Shown piece after piece: positions 6,312 through 12,673 of a DNA stretch of 13,109 bases (positions within the stretch are counted from its first letter, which is position 1; each line of letters starts with the position of its first letter). Source of the DNA: Clostridiales bacterium (GTDB taxonomy: Bacteria; Bacillota; Clostridia; Oscillospirales; Oscillospiraceae); the NCBI GenBank assembly GCA_021199695.1, contig JAJQHP010000152.1:1-13109 (forward strand), written 5' to 3'. The notes under the pieces were generated by a model that was not told where the DNA came from, did not search any database, and saw only the letters and a list, made by a program, of their open reading frames with translations. Both the position numbers and the translations under genes were made by a program.

Positions 6312-6788
6312 TCAGATGCGCCAGTCGCAGGCGGCCTCGATCAGCCGGGCGCACGACTCCAGACCCGCCCGGTCGGCGGGGGAGAACCGCTCAAGGCGGG
6401 GGCTGTCCACATCCAGCACTCCCGCCAGCCTGCCGTCCGGCCGGTGGAGAGGCACCACGATCTCCGAGCGGGAGGCCCCGTCACAGGCGATATGGGTGGG
6501 GAATTGGTGGACGTCCGGGACAACGATCGTCTCCCCCTGCTCTGCCGCCGTGCCGCAGACCCCACGGCCAAGAGGGATACGGATGCAAGCGGGCTTGCCC
6601 TGAAAGGGACCCAGCACCAGCACGCCCTCCCGCAGCAGATAGAAGCCCGCCCAGTTCAGCCCCTCCAGGGCGTCCATGAGCAGGGCGGAGGAATTGGAGA
6701 GGTTGGCGACGGTATCCCGCTCTCCCTCCAGCAGGGCGGCGAGCCGGGGGACCAGGGTATCATAGGGAGCTTCCAAAACAGCGGACAT
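6312..6788 (-). CDS. msrC: Free methionine-(R)-sulfoxide reductase (GAF domain)
   Basis: A 158-residue single GAF-domain enzyme that reduces free methionine-R-sulfoxide with thioredoxin, repairing oxidised methionine in the cytoplasm. The family's three Cys are C68 (KPACIRI), C78 (GRGVCGTAA) and C102 (HIACDGAS); their spacing of 10 and 24 residues is the same as in E. coli YebR (C84, C94, C118). GPFQGKPAC, VPDVHQFP and SRSEIVVPL are further hallmarks that separate this from signalling GAF domains. Length matches the family. The ribosome site GAGG is eight to nine bases upstream of the ATG at 6788. It is transcribed divergently from the Ca2+ ATPase from a strong promoter. Confidence 0.94.
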   Translation of the reverse strand: MSAVLEAPYDTLVPRLAALLEGERDTVANLSNSSALLMDALEGLNWAGFYLLREGVLVLGPFQGKPACIRIPLGRGVCGTAAEQGETIVVPDVHQFPTHIACDGASRSEIVVPLHRPDGRLAGVLDVDSPRLERFSPADRAGLESCARLIEAACDWRI

Positions 6789-6830
6789 AGGCGCACCTCA
6801 CTTGCGGCAAGATAAAAGGATTCTGACTGT

Positions 6831-6859
6831 ATTTTAGCACGGCGGGCGGCCTCCGTCAA
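6831..6859 (-). promoter_or_regulatory. Promoter of msrC
   Basis: On the minus strand TTGACG (6859-6854) and TAAAAT (6836-6831) are 17 bases apart, a near-consensus promoter. Transcription would start about 35 bases before the msrC ATG. Confidence 0.7.
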
Positions 6860-6883
6860 CGGCGGGGAACGCGCTCCGCACCG

Positions 6884-6935
6884 TTGGACAAAACCTGTTT
6901 AGTGGGGAAAAACAGGACAGGATGAAATTTTGTCC
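6884..6935. promoter_or_regulatory. Nested inverted repeat upstream of the Ca2+ ATPase promoter
   Basis: Outer half-sites GGACAAAA (6886-6893, preceded by TT) and TTTTGTCC (6928-6935) face each other, enclosing an inner inverted pair CCTGTTT (6894-6900) and AAACAGG (6910-6916). The TTGGACAAA string is the same as in the perfect repeat before the acyltransferase operon. The right half-site ends one base before where a -35 would be expected for the ATPase. Regulatory function is inferred. Confidence 0.45.
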
Positions 6936-6956
6936 TATACAAATGGATGTGTGGTC

Positions 6957-6968
6957 TGGTATGATAAT
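6957..6968 (+). promoter_or_regulatory. Extended -10 promoter of the Ca2+ ATPase gene
   Basis: TGGTATGAT (6957-6965) is an extended -10 (TGn followed by TATGAT), with GATAAT overlapping at 6963-6968. There is no good -35 at the right distance, so the promoter may need an activator. A 7-bp hairpin, GGCGGGA with TCCCGCC (6976-6982, 6988-6994), lies at the start of the roughly 65-base leader. Confidence 0.5.
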
Positions 6969-7035
6969 ACCGTCAGGCGGGAGTGTTTCCCGCCCAGGTA
7001 TCTACCGAACCCTCTGACAGAAGGAGGCACCTCTC

Positions 7036-9654
7036 ATGACATTTCACAGCACCACCCGGGAGCAGGCGCTGGAGCAGCTCCACTCAGACCGGGAAAACGG
7101 CCTGACCGGACAGCAGGCGGCGGAGCGGCTGTCGGAGCACGGGGAGAACCGGCTCCGGGAGAAGCCGAAAAAGACCAACCTCCAGCGGTTCATTGACCAG
7201 TTCAAGGACGCCATGATCCTCATCCTGCTGGCAGCGGCGGCGGTGTCCTTCGCCATCGCCTGCGTCCAGGGCGACCCACAGGAGTTCTTTGAGCCTGCAT
7301 TGATTTTGCTCATCGTCATCGTCAACGCCGTCATCGGCGTCATGCAGGAGAGCCAGGCGGAGAAGGCCCTGGACGCTCTGAAAAATATGTCTGCCCCCCA
7401 CGCCAGGGTCATCCGGGACGGGGCGGAGCAGGTGATCGAGGCGGCCCGGCTGGTGCCCGGGGACATCATCCGCCTGGAGGCGGGGGACTTTGTCCCGGCG
7501 GATAGCCGCCTGCTCCACAGCGTCAGTCTGAAAAGCGAGGAGTCCGCCCTCACCGGCGAGTCGGTGCCCTCGGAGAAGGACGCCGAGGCGGCGATAGCGG
7601 AGGACGCCCCTCTGGGCGACCGGGCCAATATGGTGTTCTCCGGGTGCAGCATCACCTACGGCACCGCCACCGCCCTGGTCACCGCCACCGGCATGGATAC
7701 CGAGATGGGCAAGATCGCCAACCTCCTGGAAGGGGAGGAGGAGGGTCAGACCCCCCTCCAGCAGAAGCTGGGGCAGCTGGGCAAGTACCTGGGCATCGTG
7801 GCGATCGCCGCCTGCGCCATTATCTTCGTCATCGGCCTGGCCAACGGGCTGGAGCCGCTGAACATCTTTATGACGGCGGTCTCCCTGGCGGTCTCCGCCA
7901 TTCCGGAGGGCCTGCCCGCCATCGTGACGGTGGTGTTGTCCATCGGCGTCCAGCGTATGGTGAAGAAAAACGCCATCATCCGCCGCCTCCCCGCCGTGGA
8001 GACCCTGGGCAGCGCCTCGGTGATCTGCTCGGACAAGACGGGCACCCTGACCCAGAACCGCATGACCCTGGTCAAGACCTATCTGGACGGGGCGGACGGG
8101 CCGGAGGACGTGTCCGACCGCTGCTCCCCGGAGGTGTGCCGTCTGCTCCAATACGGGACCCTGTGCAGCGACGGAACGGTGGTGTTCCGCGACGACGGAG
8201 AGATTCAGCACATCGGCGACCCCACCGAGACGGCCATTGTCCTGGCGGCCCACAACAACGGCATGACCAAAGAGCAGCTCAACCGGGACTGCCCTCGGCT
8301 GGCGGAGCTGCCCTTTGACTCCGACCGGAAGCGGATGACCACGGTGAACCGGGTGGACGGCAAAATCATCGCCATCGTCAAGGGGGCCTTTGACGGCATC
8401 GCCCCCCTCTGCGTCCGCGGAGACGTGGCGGCCGCCCATCGGGTGAACCGGGAGATGAGCGCCTCCGCCCTCCGGGTGCTGGCGGTGGCCTATAAGGAGC
8501 TGGACCAGGTTCCCACCCAGCCCACAGAGAAGGCGCTGGAGAGCGACCTGACCTTCCTGGGCCTGGTGGGTATGATCGACCCGCCCCGTCCCGAGGTCCG
8601 GGAGGCGGTCAAGACCTGCCGTCAGGCGGGCATCCGTCCGGTGATGATCACCGGAGACCACGTCATCACTGCCTCCGCCATCGCCAAAGACCTGGGTATC
8701 CTGGAGGAGGGCGATCTGGCTATCACCGGCGCGCAGCTGGACGCCATGACCGACTCCCAGCTGGACCGGCAGGTGGAGCGCACCGCCGTCTACGCCCGGG
8801 TCTCCCCGGAGAATAAGATACGCATCGTCAAGGCCTGGCAGCGGAAGGGCCAGGTGGTGGCCATGACCGGCGACGGGGTAAACGACGCCCCCGCTCTGAA
8901 AGCAGCGGACATCGGCTGTGCCATGGGCATCACCGGCACCGACGTGGCCAAGGGGGCCGCCGACATGACCCTCACCGACGACAACTTTACCACCATCGTG
9001 GACGCCGTCCGGGAGGGGAGAGGCATCTACGCCAACATCAAAAAGGTGGTGGGCTACCTCCTGGGCACCAACATCGGTGAGGTGATCTGCGTCTTTCTGG
9101 CTATGGTGCTGTGGCACAAGTCCCTGTTCCAGTCCATGCAGCTGCTGTGGATCAACCTGGTCACCGACAGCCTCCCCGCCATCGCCCTGGGGATGGAGGC
9201 GGTGGAGCCGGACGTCATGGACCACAAGCCCAAGCCCCGGGACGAGGGCCTGTTCGCCAACGGCTTTGGGGTGCAGATCGTTCTCCAGGGCCTGATGTTC
9301 GGCCTGCTGACCCTGGCGGCCTTCCTGGTGGGGGCCTCCGTCACCGGCAGCGACGAGGGGGGCCAGACCCTGGCCTTCCTGGTGCTGGCCCTGTCCCAGG
9401 TGGTGCAGTCGTTTAATATGCGCTCGGAGCGCTCCCTGTTCCGCATCGGCCCCTTCTCCAACGGCAGGCTGAATCAGGCGGCGCTGGTCTCTGTGGTACT
9501 GATGGCGGTCGTGCTGTTCACCCCGCTGACCACCGTGTTCGGCCTGACCACCCTGCCCTGGTATCTGTATCTGGCGGGGGCGGGCCTCACCCTGGTCCCC
9601 CTCCTGGTCATGGAGGTCTGCAAGGCCTGCGGCCTGATCGGAGGAAGAAAGTGA
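7036..9654 (+). CDS. P2A-type Ca2+-transporting ATPase
   Basis: An 872-residue membrane pump of the SERCA/PMR1-like P2 family, expected to export Ca2+ using ATP. GGAGG at 7023-7027 sets the start. Seen in order: cation-ATPase N-domain; hydrophobic M1-M2 (about 57-110); actuator TGES (173-176); M4 PEGLP (290-294); phosphorylated D333 in DKTGTLT; hinge TGDGVNDAPAL (from 611); then the C-terminal membrane region. Calcium ligands by alignment to SERCA: E291 (E309), N679 and E682 (N768, E771), N707, T710 and D711 (N796, T799, D800). The M8 position of SERCA E908 appears to be Q788, so one of the two sites may be weakened, as in bacterial pumps that move one Ca2+ per cycle. Single gene, divergent from msrC. 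Other divalent cations such as Mn2+ are possible substrates. Confidence 0.94.
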   Translation: MTFHSTTREQALEQLHSDRENGLTGQQAAERLSEHGENRLREKPKKTNLQRFIDQFKDAMILILLAAAAVSFAIACVQGDPQEFFEPALILLIVIVNAVIGVMQESQAEKALDALKNMSAPHARVIRDGAEQVIEAARLVPGDIIRLEAGDFVPADSRLLHSVSLKSEESALTGESVPSEKDAEAAIAEDAPLGDRANMVFSGCSITYGTATALVTATGMDTEMGKIANLLEGEEEGQTPLQQKLGQLGKYLGIVAIAACAIIFVIGLANGLEPLNIFMTAVSLAVSAIPEGLPAIVTVVLSIGVQRMVKKNAIIRRLPAVETLGSASVICSDKTGTLTQNRMTLVKTYLDGADGPEDVSDRCSPEVCRLLQYGTLCSDGTVVFRDDGEIQHIGDPTETAIVLAAHNNGMTKEQLNRDCPRLAELPFDSDRKRMTTVNRVDGKIIAIVKGAFDGIAPLCVRGDVAAAHRVNREMSASALRVLAVAYKELDQVPTQPTEKALESDLTFLGLVGMIDPPRPEVREAVKTCRQAGIRPVMITGDHVITASAIAKDLGILEEGDLAITGAQLDAMTDSQLDRQVERTAVYARVSPENKIRIVKAWQRKGQVVAMTGDGVNDAPALKAADIGCAMGITGTDVAKGAADMTLTDDNFTTIVDAVREGRGIYANIKKVVGYLLGTNIGEVICVFLAMVLWHKSLFQSMQLLWINLVTDSLPAIALGMEAVEPDVMDHKPKPRDEGLFANGFGVQIVLQGLMFGLLTLAAFLVGASVTGSDEGGQTLAFLVLALSQVVQSFNMRSERSLFRIGPFSNGRLNQAALVSVVLMAVVLFTPLTTVFGLTTLPWYLYLAGAGLTLVPLLVMEVCKACGLIGGRK

Positions 9655-9727
9655 GAAGCGCGCCTTTGTATGGACGGACAACGACCGAACAGGGGAATTT
9701 AGAACAGAAGCAAAAGCAAAATTAGAA

Positions 9728-9759
9728 AAAGCACCGGAATCTGATGATTCCGGTGCTTT
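9728..9759. terminator. Hairpin terminator after the Ca2+ ATPase (left end of the repeat element)
   Basis: A perfect 14-bp stem (9728-9741 with 9746-9759) with loop TGAT lies about 73 bases past the ATPase stop. The T run is better on the minus strand (TTTTT) than on the plus strand (TTT). Nearly the same hairpin recurs at 9921-9952, so this is both a likely terminator and one end of the repeat described separately. Confidence 0.6.
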
Positions 9760-9920
9760 GAGACTGTCAAAAAGTGCTCGAGACTTCCGCGATAGAGTAG
9801 CGGGGGAGCGGAGGAGGGGGCAAAAAGCCCCCTTCGCGTGCAATAAGAAACGATTTTTAGAACTTTCTCAAAGTTCAAAAATCGCACTCAGCGTGGCAAA
9901 AAGAATTTTTGACACGCTGA

Positions 9921-9952
9921 AAAGCACCGGAATCCGAGGATTCCGGTGCTTT
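9921..9952. terminator. Terminator of tRNA-Ala (right end of the repeat element)
   Basis: A perfect 15-bp stem (9921-9935 with 9938-9952) begins four bases beyond the tRNA-Ala 3' end and has T runs on both sides (TTTT on minus, TTTTT on plus). It would end the tRNA transcript and also block reads from the ATPase side. Confidence 0.75.
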
Positions 9953-9956
9953 TTAG

Positions 9957-10029
<73 letters not shown>

Positions 10030-10067
10030 ATAGGCCTGTCGTTCAGAGGACCCGAACAACAGATGTT

Positions 10068-10096
10068 ATTATAGCGGCAGTCCTTCGGTTTGTCAA
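10068..10096 (-). promoter_or_regulatory. Promoter of tRNA-Ala
   Basis: On the minus strand a perfect TTGACA (10096-10091), a 17-base spacer and a perfect TATAAT (10073-10068) form an ideal sigma-A promoter, starting transcription about 30 bases before the tRNA 5' end, as expected for a highly expressed RNA gene. Confidence 0.85.
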
Positions 10097-10124
10097 CACT
10101 TTTTTGTGAGCCGTCACATTTTAT

Positions 10125-10150
10125 TTGGACAAAATGATAAATTTGTCCAA
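10125..10150. promoter_or_regulatory. Perfect TTGGACAAA inverted repeat before the acyltransferase promoter
   Basis: TTGGACAAA (10125-10133) and TTTGTCCAA (10142-10150) are perfect 9-base inverted arms with an 8-base AT-rich spacer, ending four bases before the -35. It is not followed by a T run and precedes rather than follows a gene, so an operator or activator site is likelier than a terminator. The arm TTTGTCCAA differs by one base from the classical Spo0A box (TTTGTCGAA). Confidence 0.55.
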
Positions 10151-10154
10151 CCCC

Positions 10155-10183
10155 TTGACGGCGGCCTTTTGTAGGTGTAATAT
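10155..10183 (+). promoter_or_regulatory. Promoter of the acyltransferase-fabF operon
   Basis: TTGACG (10155-10160) and TAATAT (10178-10183) are exactly 17 bases apart. Transcription would start near 10190, leaving a leader of about 130 bases that contains the alternative hairpins and terminator described next. Confidence 0.75.
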
Positions 10184-10189
10184 AGTATC

Positions 10190-10319
10190 AGAAACCAGAT
10201 ATACTCAGTTTCAAAAGCTACCCGCCCGGCAGAATGGAAGGGCGGGTTTGTTCCGCCCCTTTCAGGCGGACCGGCTTGCATGGCGAGCGGTCATTTTTTC
10301 GCTCAGAAAGGAATTCACT
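10190..10319 (+). promoter_or_regulatory. Structured leader with attenuator-like alternative hairpins
   Basis: Four short segments can pair in exclusive ways: ACCCGCCC (10220-10227) with GGGCGGGT (10240-10247); that second segment with CCGCCC (10253-10258); and TCCGCC (10252-10257) with GGCGGA (10265-10270). The last overlaps the left arm of an intrinsic terminator at 10269-10299. This 1:2 / 2:3 / 3:4 layout is typical of transcription attenuation. I find no convincing leader peptide, T-box or named riboswitch consensus, so the signal is unknown. Confidence 0.5.
10269..10299 (+). terminator. Intrinsic terminator inside the acyltransferase leader
   Basis: A 10-bp stem with one bulged G and one G-U pair (10269-10279 with 10283-10292) and loop ATG is followed by A and six T's (10294-10299). 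It ends only 20 bases before the acyltransferase start codon and after its promoter, so it would stop transcripts before the gene unless prevented. It could alternatively end a short leader RNA. Confidence 0.65.
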
Positions 10320-11168
10320 ATGCTGCTGTATGGAATCGCTGTGCTGTCCCTGTTGACGGCGATTTTGCTGACTGCGTTCCAGGTCATCGGGAGCGTGCCC
10401 CTGTTTATCGGCGTGTTTGCGCTGAGCTATCTGGTCTATGCCCTGCTCAGTATACTGATCTGCACCTGCTTCACAGTGGGCGTGGACCTGGACAAGCCCT
10501 GTGAGAACCACAATCCCATCTACCGTTTCTTCTCCAACTGCGTCATCGAGTCTGCCACTCAGCTGCTGCGCATCCGGCTCCACGTGACCGGCAAGGAGCA
10601 GCTGCCGGAGGAGAAGTTCCTGCTGGTCAGCAATCACCGGGGGGCCATGGACCCTCTGCTGGAGATGGGCGTTCTGCGGAAATACCGCACCGGCTTTGTC
10701 AGCAAGAAGGAGCTGTTCCACATCCCCATCATCGGAAAGCTGATGCACAAGTCCTTCTGCCTCTCTCTGAACCGGGGCAATCTGAAGGACGAGGCCAAGA
10801 CCATCCTCCGGGCCATTGATCTGGTGAAGGAGCAGAAGGCCACCGTGGGCATCTACCCCGAGGGCACCCGGAACCCCACCGACCAGCTGCTGCCCTTTAA
10901 AAACGGGGCCTTTAAGATCGCCCAGCGGGCCAACTGCCCCATCGTGGTGGCGGTGATCCGCAATACCGAGCTGGCCACCAAAAACACTCCCTTCCGCCAC
11001 ACCGATGTCTATCTGGACTTCATCGGGGTGCTGGACAAGGATTTCGTGGCCGCCCATAACACCGTCGAGGTGGGAAAGCGGGTGCGGGAGATGATGGAGG
11101 CGGCCCTGGCCGTCGGCCCAGGCGGCGTAAGCGGAATGATCACAGACAGAAAAGAGATACAGATATAA
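10320..11168 (+). CDS. plsC: 1-acyl-sn-glycerol-3-phosphate acyltransferase (PlsC family)
   Basis: A 282-residue membrane-bound acyltransferase of the PlsC family, which adds the second acyl chain to lysophosphatidate in phospholipid synthesis. The start at 10320 has AAAGGA seven bases upstream; longer readings run through the leader and promoter. Two hydrophobic segments (about 3-25 and 27-52) anchor the N-terminus. Catalytic block I is N105-H106-x4-D111 (NHRGAMDP), block II about 128-140 (SKKELFHIPIIGK), block III Y179-P-E-G-T-R (usually FPEGTR) and block IV C206-PIVVAVI. The 70-90 segment before the active site and the extended N-terminus are longer than in minimal PlsC. fabF starts 12 bases downstream with its ribosome site overlapping this stop codon, linking acyl-chain synthesis to acyl transfer. 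Exact substrate is inferred from the family. Confidence 0.9.
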   Translation: MLLYGIAVLSLLTAILLTAFQVIGSVPLFIGVFALSYLVYALLSILICTCFTVGVDLDKPCENHNPIYRFFSNCVIESATQLLRIRLHVTGKEQLPEEKFLLVSNHRGAMDPLLEMGVLRKYRTGFVSKKELFHIPIIGKLMHKSFCLSLNRGNLKDEAKTILRAIDLVKEQKATVGIYPEGTRNPTDQLLPFKNGAFKIAQRANCPIVVAVIRNTELATKNTPFRHTDVYLDFIGVLDKDFVAAHNTVEVGKRVREMMEAALAVGPGGVSGMITDRKEIQI

Positions 11169-11180
11169 GGAGCGGTTTTC

Positions 11181-12413
11181 ATGAAACGAGTCGTCATCAC
11201 AGGCGTTGGCGTTGTCTCCCCTGTGGGGAGCAGCCTGCCCCGGTTCTGGGATAATATCCGTCAGGGGAGGCATGGTATCCGGGCCATCACCTCCTTTGAC
11301 ACCACCGATTTTCCCATCAAGGTGGCGGGAGAGGTGCCTGACTTTGACCCGTCCCTGAGCATGACCCGGCAGGAGCTGCGCAAGACCGATCTCTACTGCC
11401 AGTATGCCCTGGAGGCAGCCCGACAGGCCATTGAGGACTGCGGCAGCCGGTTCCAGGACTGCAAGTCCCATCGGCTGGGGGTCTATGTGGGCACTGGCAT
11501 CGGCGGGATGCACACCCTGGAGCAGGAGCACGACGTATTCCGGCAGAAGGGCGCCCGGCGGGTCTCCCCTATGGCCATTCCCAAGCTGATCTCCAACATG
11601 GCGTCCGGACTGCTCTCCATTCGCTACGGCTTCCGGGGCCCCAGCTTTAACATCTCCTCCGCCTGCGCCAGCTCCACCAACGCCGTAGGAGAGGCATTTT
11701 TGGCCCTCCGGGACGGACGGATAGACGCTTGCCTGGCGGGGGGCACCGAGGCCTGCGTCACCGCCTACACCTTGTCCGGCTTTGCCAATATGCGGGCGCT
11801 GACCACCAGCGCAGACCCGGACCGGGCCTCTATCCCCTTCGACAAGGAGCGCAGCGGTTTCGTTATGGGCGAGGGCGCCGGAGTCCTGGTGCTGGAGGAG
11901 CTGGAGCACGCCCTGAACCGGGGGGCGAACATCTATGCGGAGATCGCCGGATATGGAGCTACCTCCGACGCCTACCACATCACCAGCCCTGACCCCTCCG
12001 GAGAGGCCTATGCCCAGGCCATGCGTTCCGCCTGTGAGGATGCGGGTATCACCACCGACCAGGTGGACTATATCAATGCCCACGGCACCTCCACCCCCAT
12101 GAACGATGCTTGCGAGACCCAGGCTATCAAAAAGGCTTTCGGTGATCGGGCGAAGGAGCTGCTCATCAGCTCCACCAAGTCCATGACGGGGCATATGCTG
12201 GGCGCCGCCGGGGCGGTGGAGACCATCATCAGCGCTATGGCGCTGAAGGATTCCTTTGTGCCCATGACGGCCGGCTACCGGGTACCGGACGAGGCCTGCG
12301 ACCTGAACTATGTGACCGGGGGCGGGGTCCAGAAGGACATCCGGGTCGCCCTCACCAACTCCGCCGGATTTGGCGGGCACAACGCCGTCCTCTGCCTGAA
12401 AAAATTTGCATGA
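11181..12413 (+). CDS. fabF: 3-oxoacyl-[acyl-carrier-protein] synthase II
   Basis: A 410-residue cytoplasmic condensing enzyme that elongates acyl-ACP with malonyl-ACP in type II fatty acid synthesis. The thiolase fold carries the Cys-His-His triad: C162 (SSACASS), H301 (HGTSTPMND) and H338 (STKSMTGHMLGAAG), with K333 nearby. The C-terminal GFGGHNA loop keeps the gatekeeper F397 (F400 in E. coli FabF); the preceding position, F398 in E. coli, is A395. Length is typical for FabF. GGAG at 11169-11172, partly overlapping the upstream stop, sets the start and supports translational coupling with the acyltransferase. The rest of the fatty acid synthesis cluster (fabD, fabG, accBC, acpP) is not adjacent, so this may be a second, separately regulated copy; its chain-length role is unknown. 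A polyketide or specialised KS is less likely without partner domains. Confidence 0.94.
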   Translation: MKRVVITGVGVVSPVGSSLPRFWDNIRQGRHGIRAITSFDTTDFPIKVAGEVPDFDPSLSMTRQELRKTDLYCQYALEAARQAIEDCGSRFQDCKSHRLGVYVGTGIGGMHTLEQEHDVFRQKGARRVSPMAIPKLISNMASGLLSIRYGFRGPSFNISSACASSTNAVGEAFLALRDGRIDACLAGGTEACVTAYTLSGFANMRALTTSADPDRASIPFDKERSGFVMGEGAGVLVLEELEHALNRGANIYAEIAGYGATSDAYHITSPDPSGEAYAQAMRSACEDAGITTDQVDYINAHGTSTPMNDACETQAIKKAFGDRAKELLISSTKSMTGHMLGAAGAVETIISAMALKDSFVPMTAGYRVPDEACDLNYVTGGGVQKDIRVALTNSAGFGGHNAVLCLKKFA

Positions 12414-12418
12414 TCTGT

Positions 12419-12453
12419 CTGCGCCCGGCCCTGGGAATCGGGGCCGGGCGCAG
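12419..12453 (+). terminator. GC-rich hairpin after fabF
   Basis: A perfect 13-bp stem (12419-12431 with 12441-12453), almost entirely G-C, starts five bases after the fabF stop. No T run follows, so it probably protects the mRNA end or pauses polymerase, with the next hairpin doing the termination. Confidence 0.5.
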
Positions 12454-12464
12454 CTTCGCGTATC

Positions 12465-12502
12465 AAAATCCCTCTGAGGCCAACTGCGCTCAGAGGGATT
12501 TT
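12465..12502. terminator. Bidirectional terminator for fabF and tRNA-Pro
   Basis: A perfect 14-bp stem (12465-12478 with 12489-12502) has T-rich sequence on both sides: TTTTCTTTT on plus and TTTTGAT on minus. It serves the fabF operon on plus and tRNA-Pro on minus. Its loop region contains CCAACTGCGCT, identical to part of the tRNA-Pro D arm 84 bases away. Confidence 0.8.
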
Positions 12503-12509
12503 CTTTTCA

Positions 12510-12582
12510 TCCGAGTAGTGCGACTCGAACGCACGGCCTGATGCTCCCAAAGCACCCGCGCTACCAACTGCGCTATACCCGG
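12510..12582 (-). tRNA. tRNA-Pro (anticodon TGG)
   Basis: A 73-base cloverleaf on the minus strand: acceptor CCGGGTA with TACTCGG and discriminator A at 12510; D arm GCGC-AGTTGGTA-GCGC; anticodon stem GGTGC/GCATC around TTTGGGA with TGG at 12549-12547; T arm GTGCG-TTCGAGT-CGCAC. The CCA end is not encoded. It has its own promoter and a terminator, so it is a single-tRNA unit converging on fabF. Confidence 0.97.
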
Positions 12583-12633
12583 ACAGTTTGCCGTCCCGGA
12601 GACGGCGATCCTTCGCCGCCCTGGAACGGTCAC

Positions 12634-12662
12634 ATTATACCGGGTCTCCCCGGAATTTTCAA
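12634..12662 (-). promoter_or_regulatory. Promoter of tRNA-Pro
   Basis: On the minus strand TTGAAA (12662-12657), a 17-base spacer and a perfect TATAAT (12639-12634) lie about 50 bases before the tRNA. The -35 begins only 11 bases after the tyrA stop, so the promoter fills the whole gap. The precursor 5' leader of about 45 bases can form a GC-rich hairpin (around 12593-12625) that RNase P processing must remove. Confidence 0.75.
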
Positions 12663-12673
12663 GGGTAATTTTA

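Larger units (their letters stand above)
9726..9954. repeat. 229-bp hairpin-ended repeat-like element
   Basis: The left end (9726-9773, 48 bases) and the reverse complement of the right end (9906-9954, 49 bases) match at both edges: A5GCACCGGAATC, a short unlike loop, GATTCCGGTGCTTT, a 5-6 base unlike stretch, then TGTCAAAAA. Each end is itself a hairpin. Inside are three more hairpins: GGGGGC/GCCCCC at 9816-9832; a 15-bp stem with one bulge at 9851-9884; a 15-bp stem with one mismatch at 9888-9920 sharing the TTTTTGACA arm. The flanks share TTAG (9722-9725, 9953-9956), which might be a target duplication or chance. No protein is encoded. It fills the gap between the ATPase and tRNA-Ala. A MITE-like or palindromic intergenic repeat is the best reading; independent terminators are the alternative. 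Confidence 0.55.

Noticed and set aside
6969..7035. Mn2+-sensing yybP-ykoY riboswitch before the ATPase
   Set aside because: Some cation ATPases have one, but the leader here is only about 65 bases with a single small hairpin and lacks the conserved riboswitch core.
7084..9843. Very long open frame antisense to the Ca2+ ATPase
   Set aside because: It mirrors a GC-rich P-type ATPase, has low-complexity Gly/His/Gln/Asp-rich translation, no family motif and no ribosome site; the plus-strand gene has every catalytic motif.
10218..12380. 720-codon open frame antisense to the acyltransferase and fabF
   Set aside because: It spans two well-supported genes and a promoter leader with no recognisable domain; it is a by-product of third-position GC bias.
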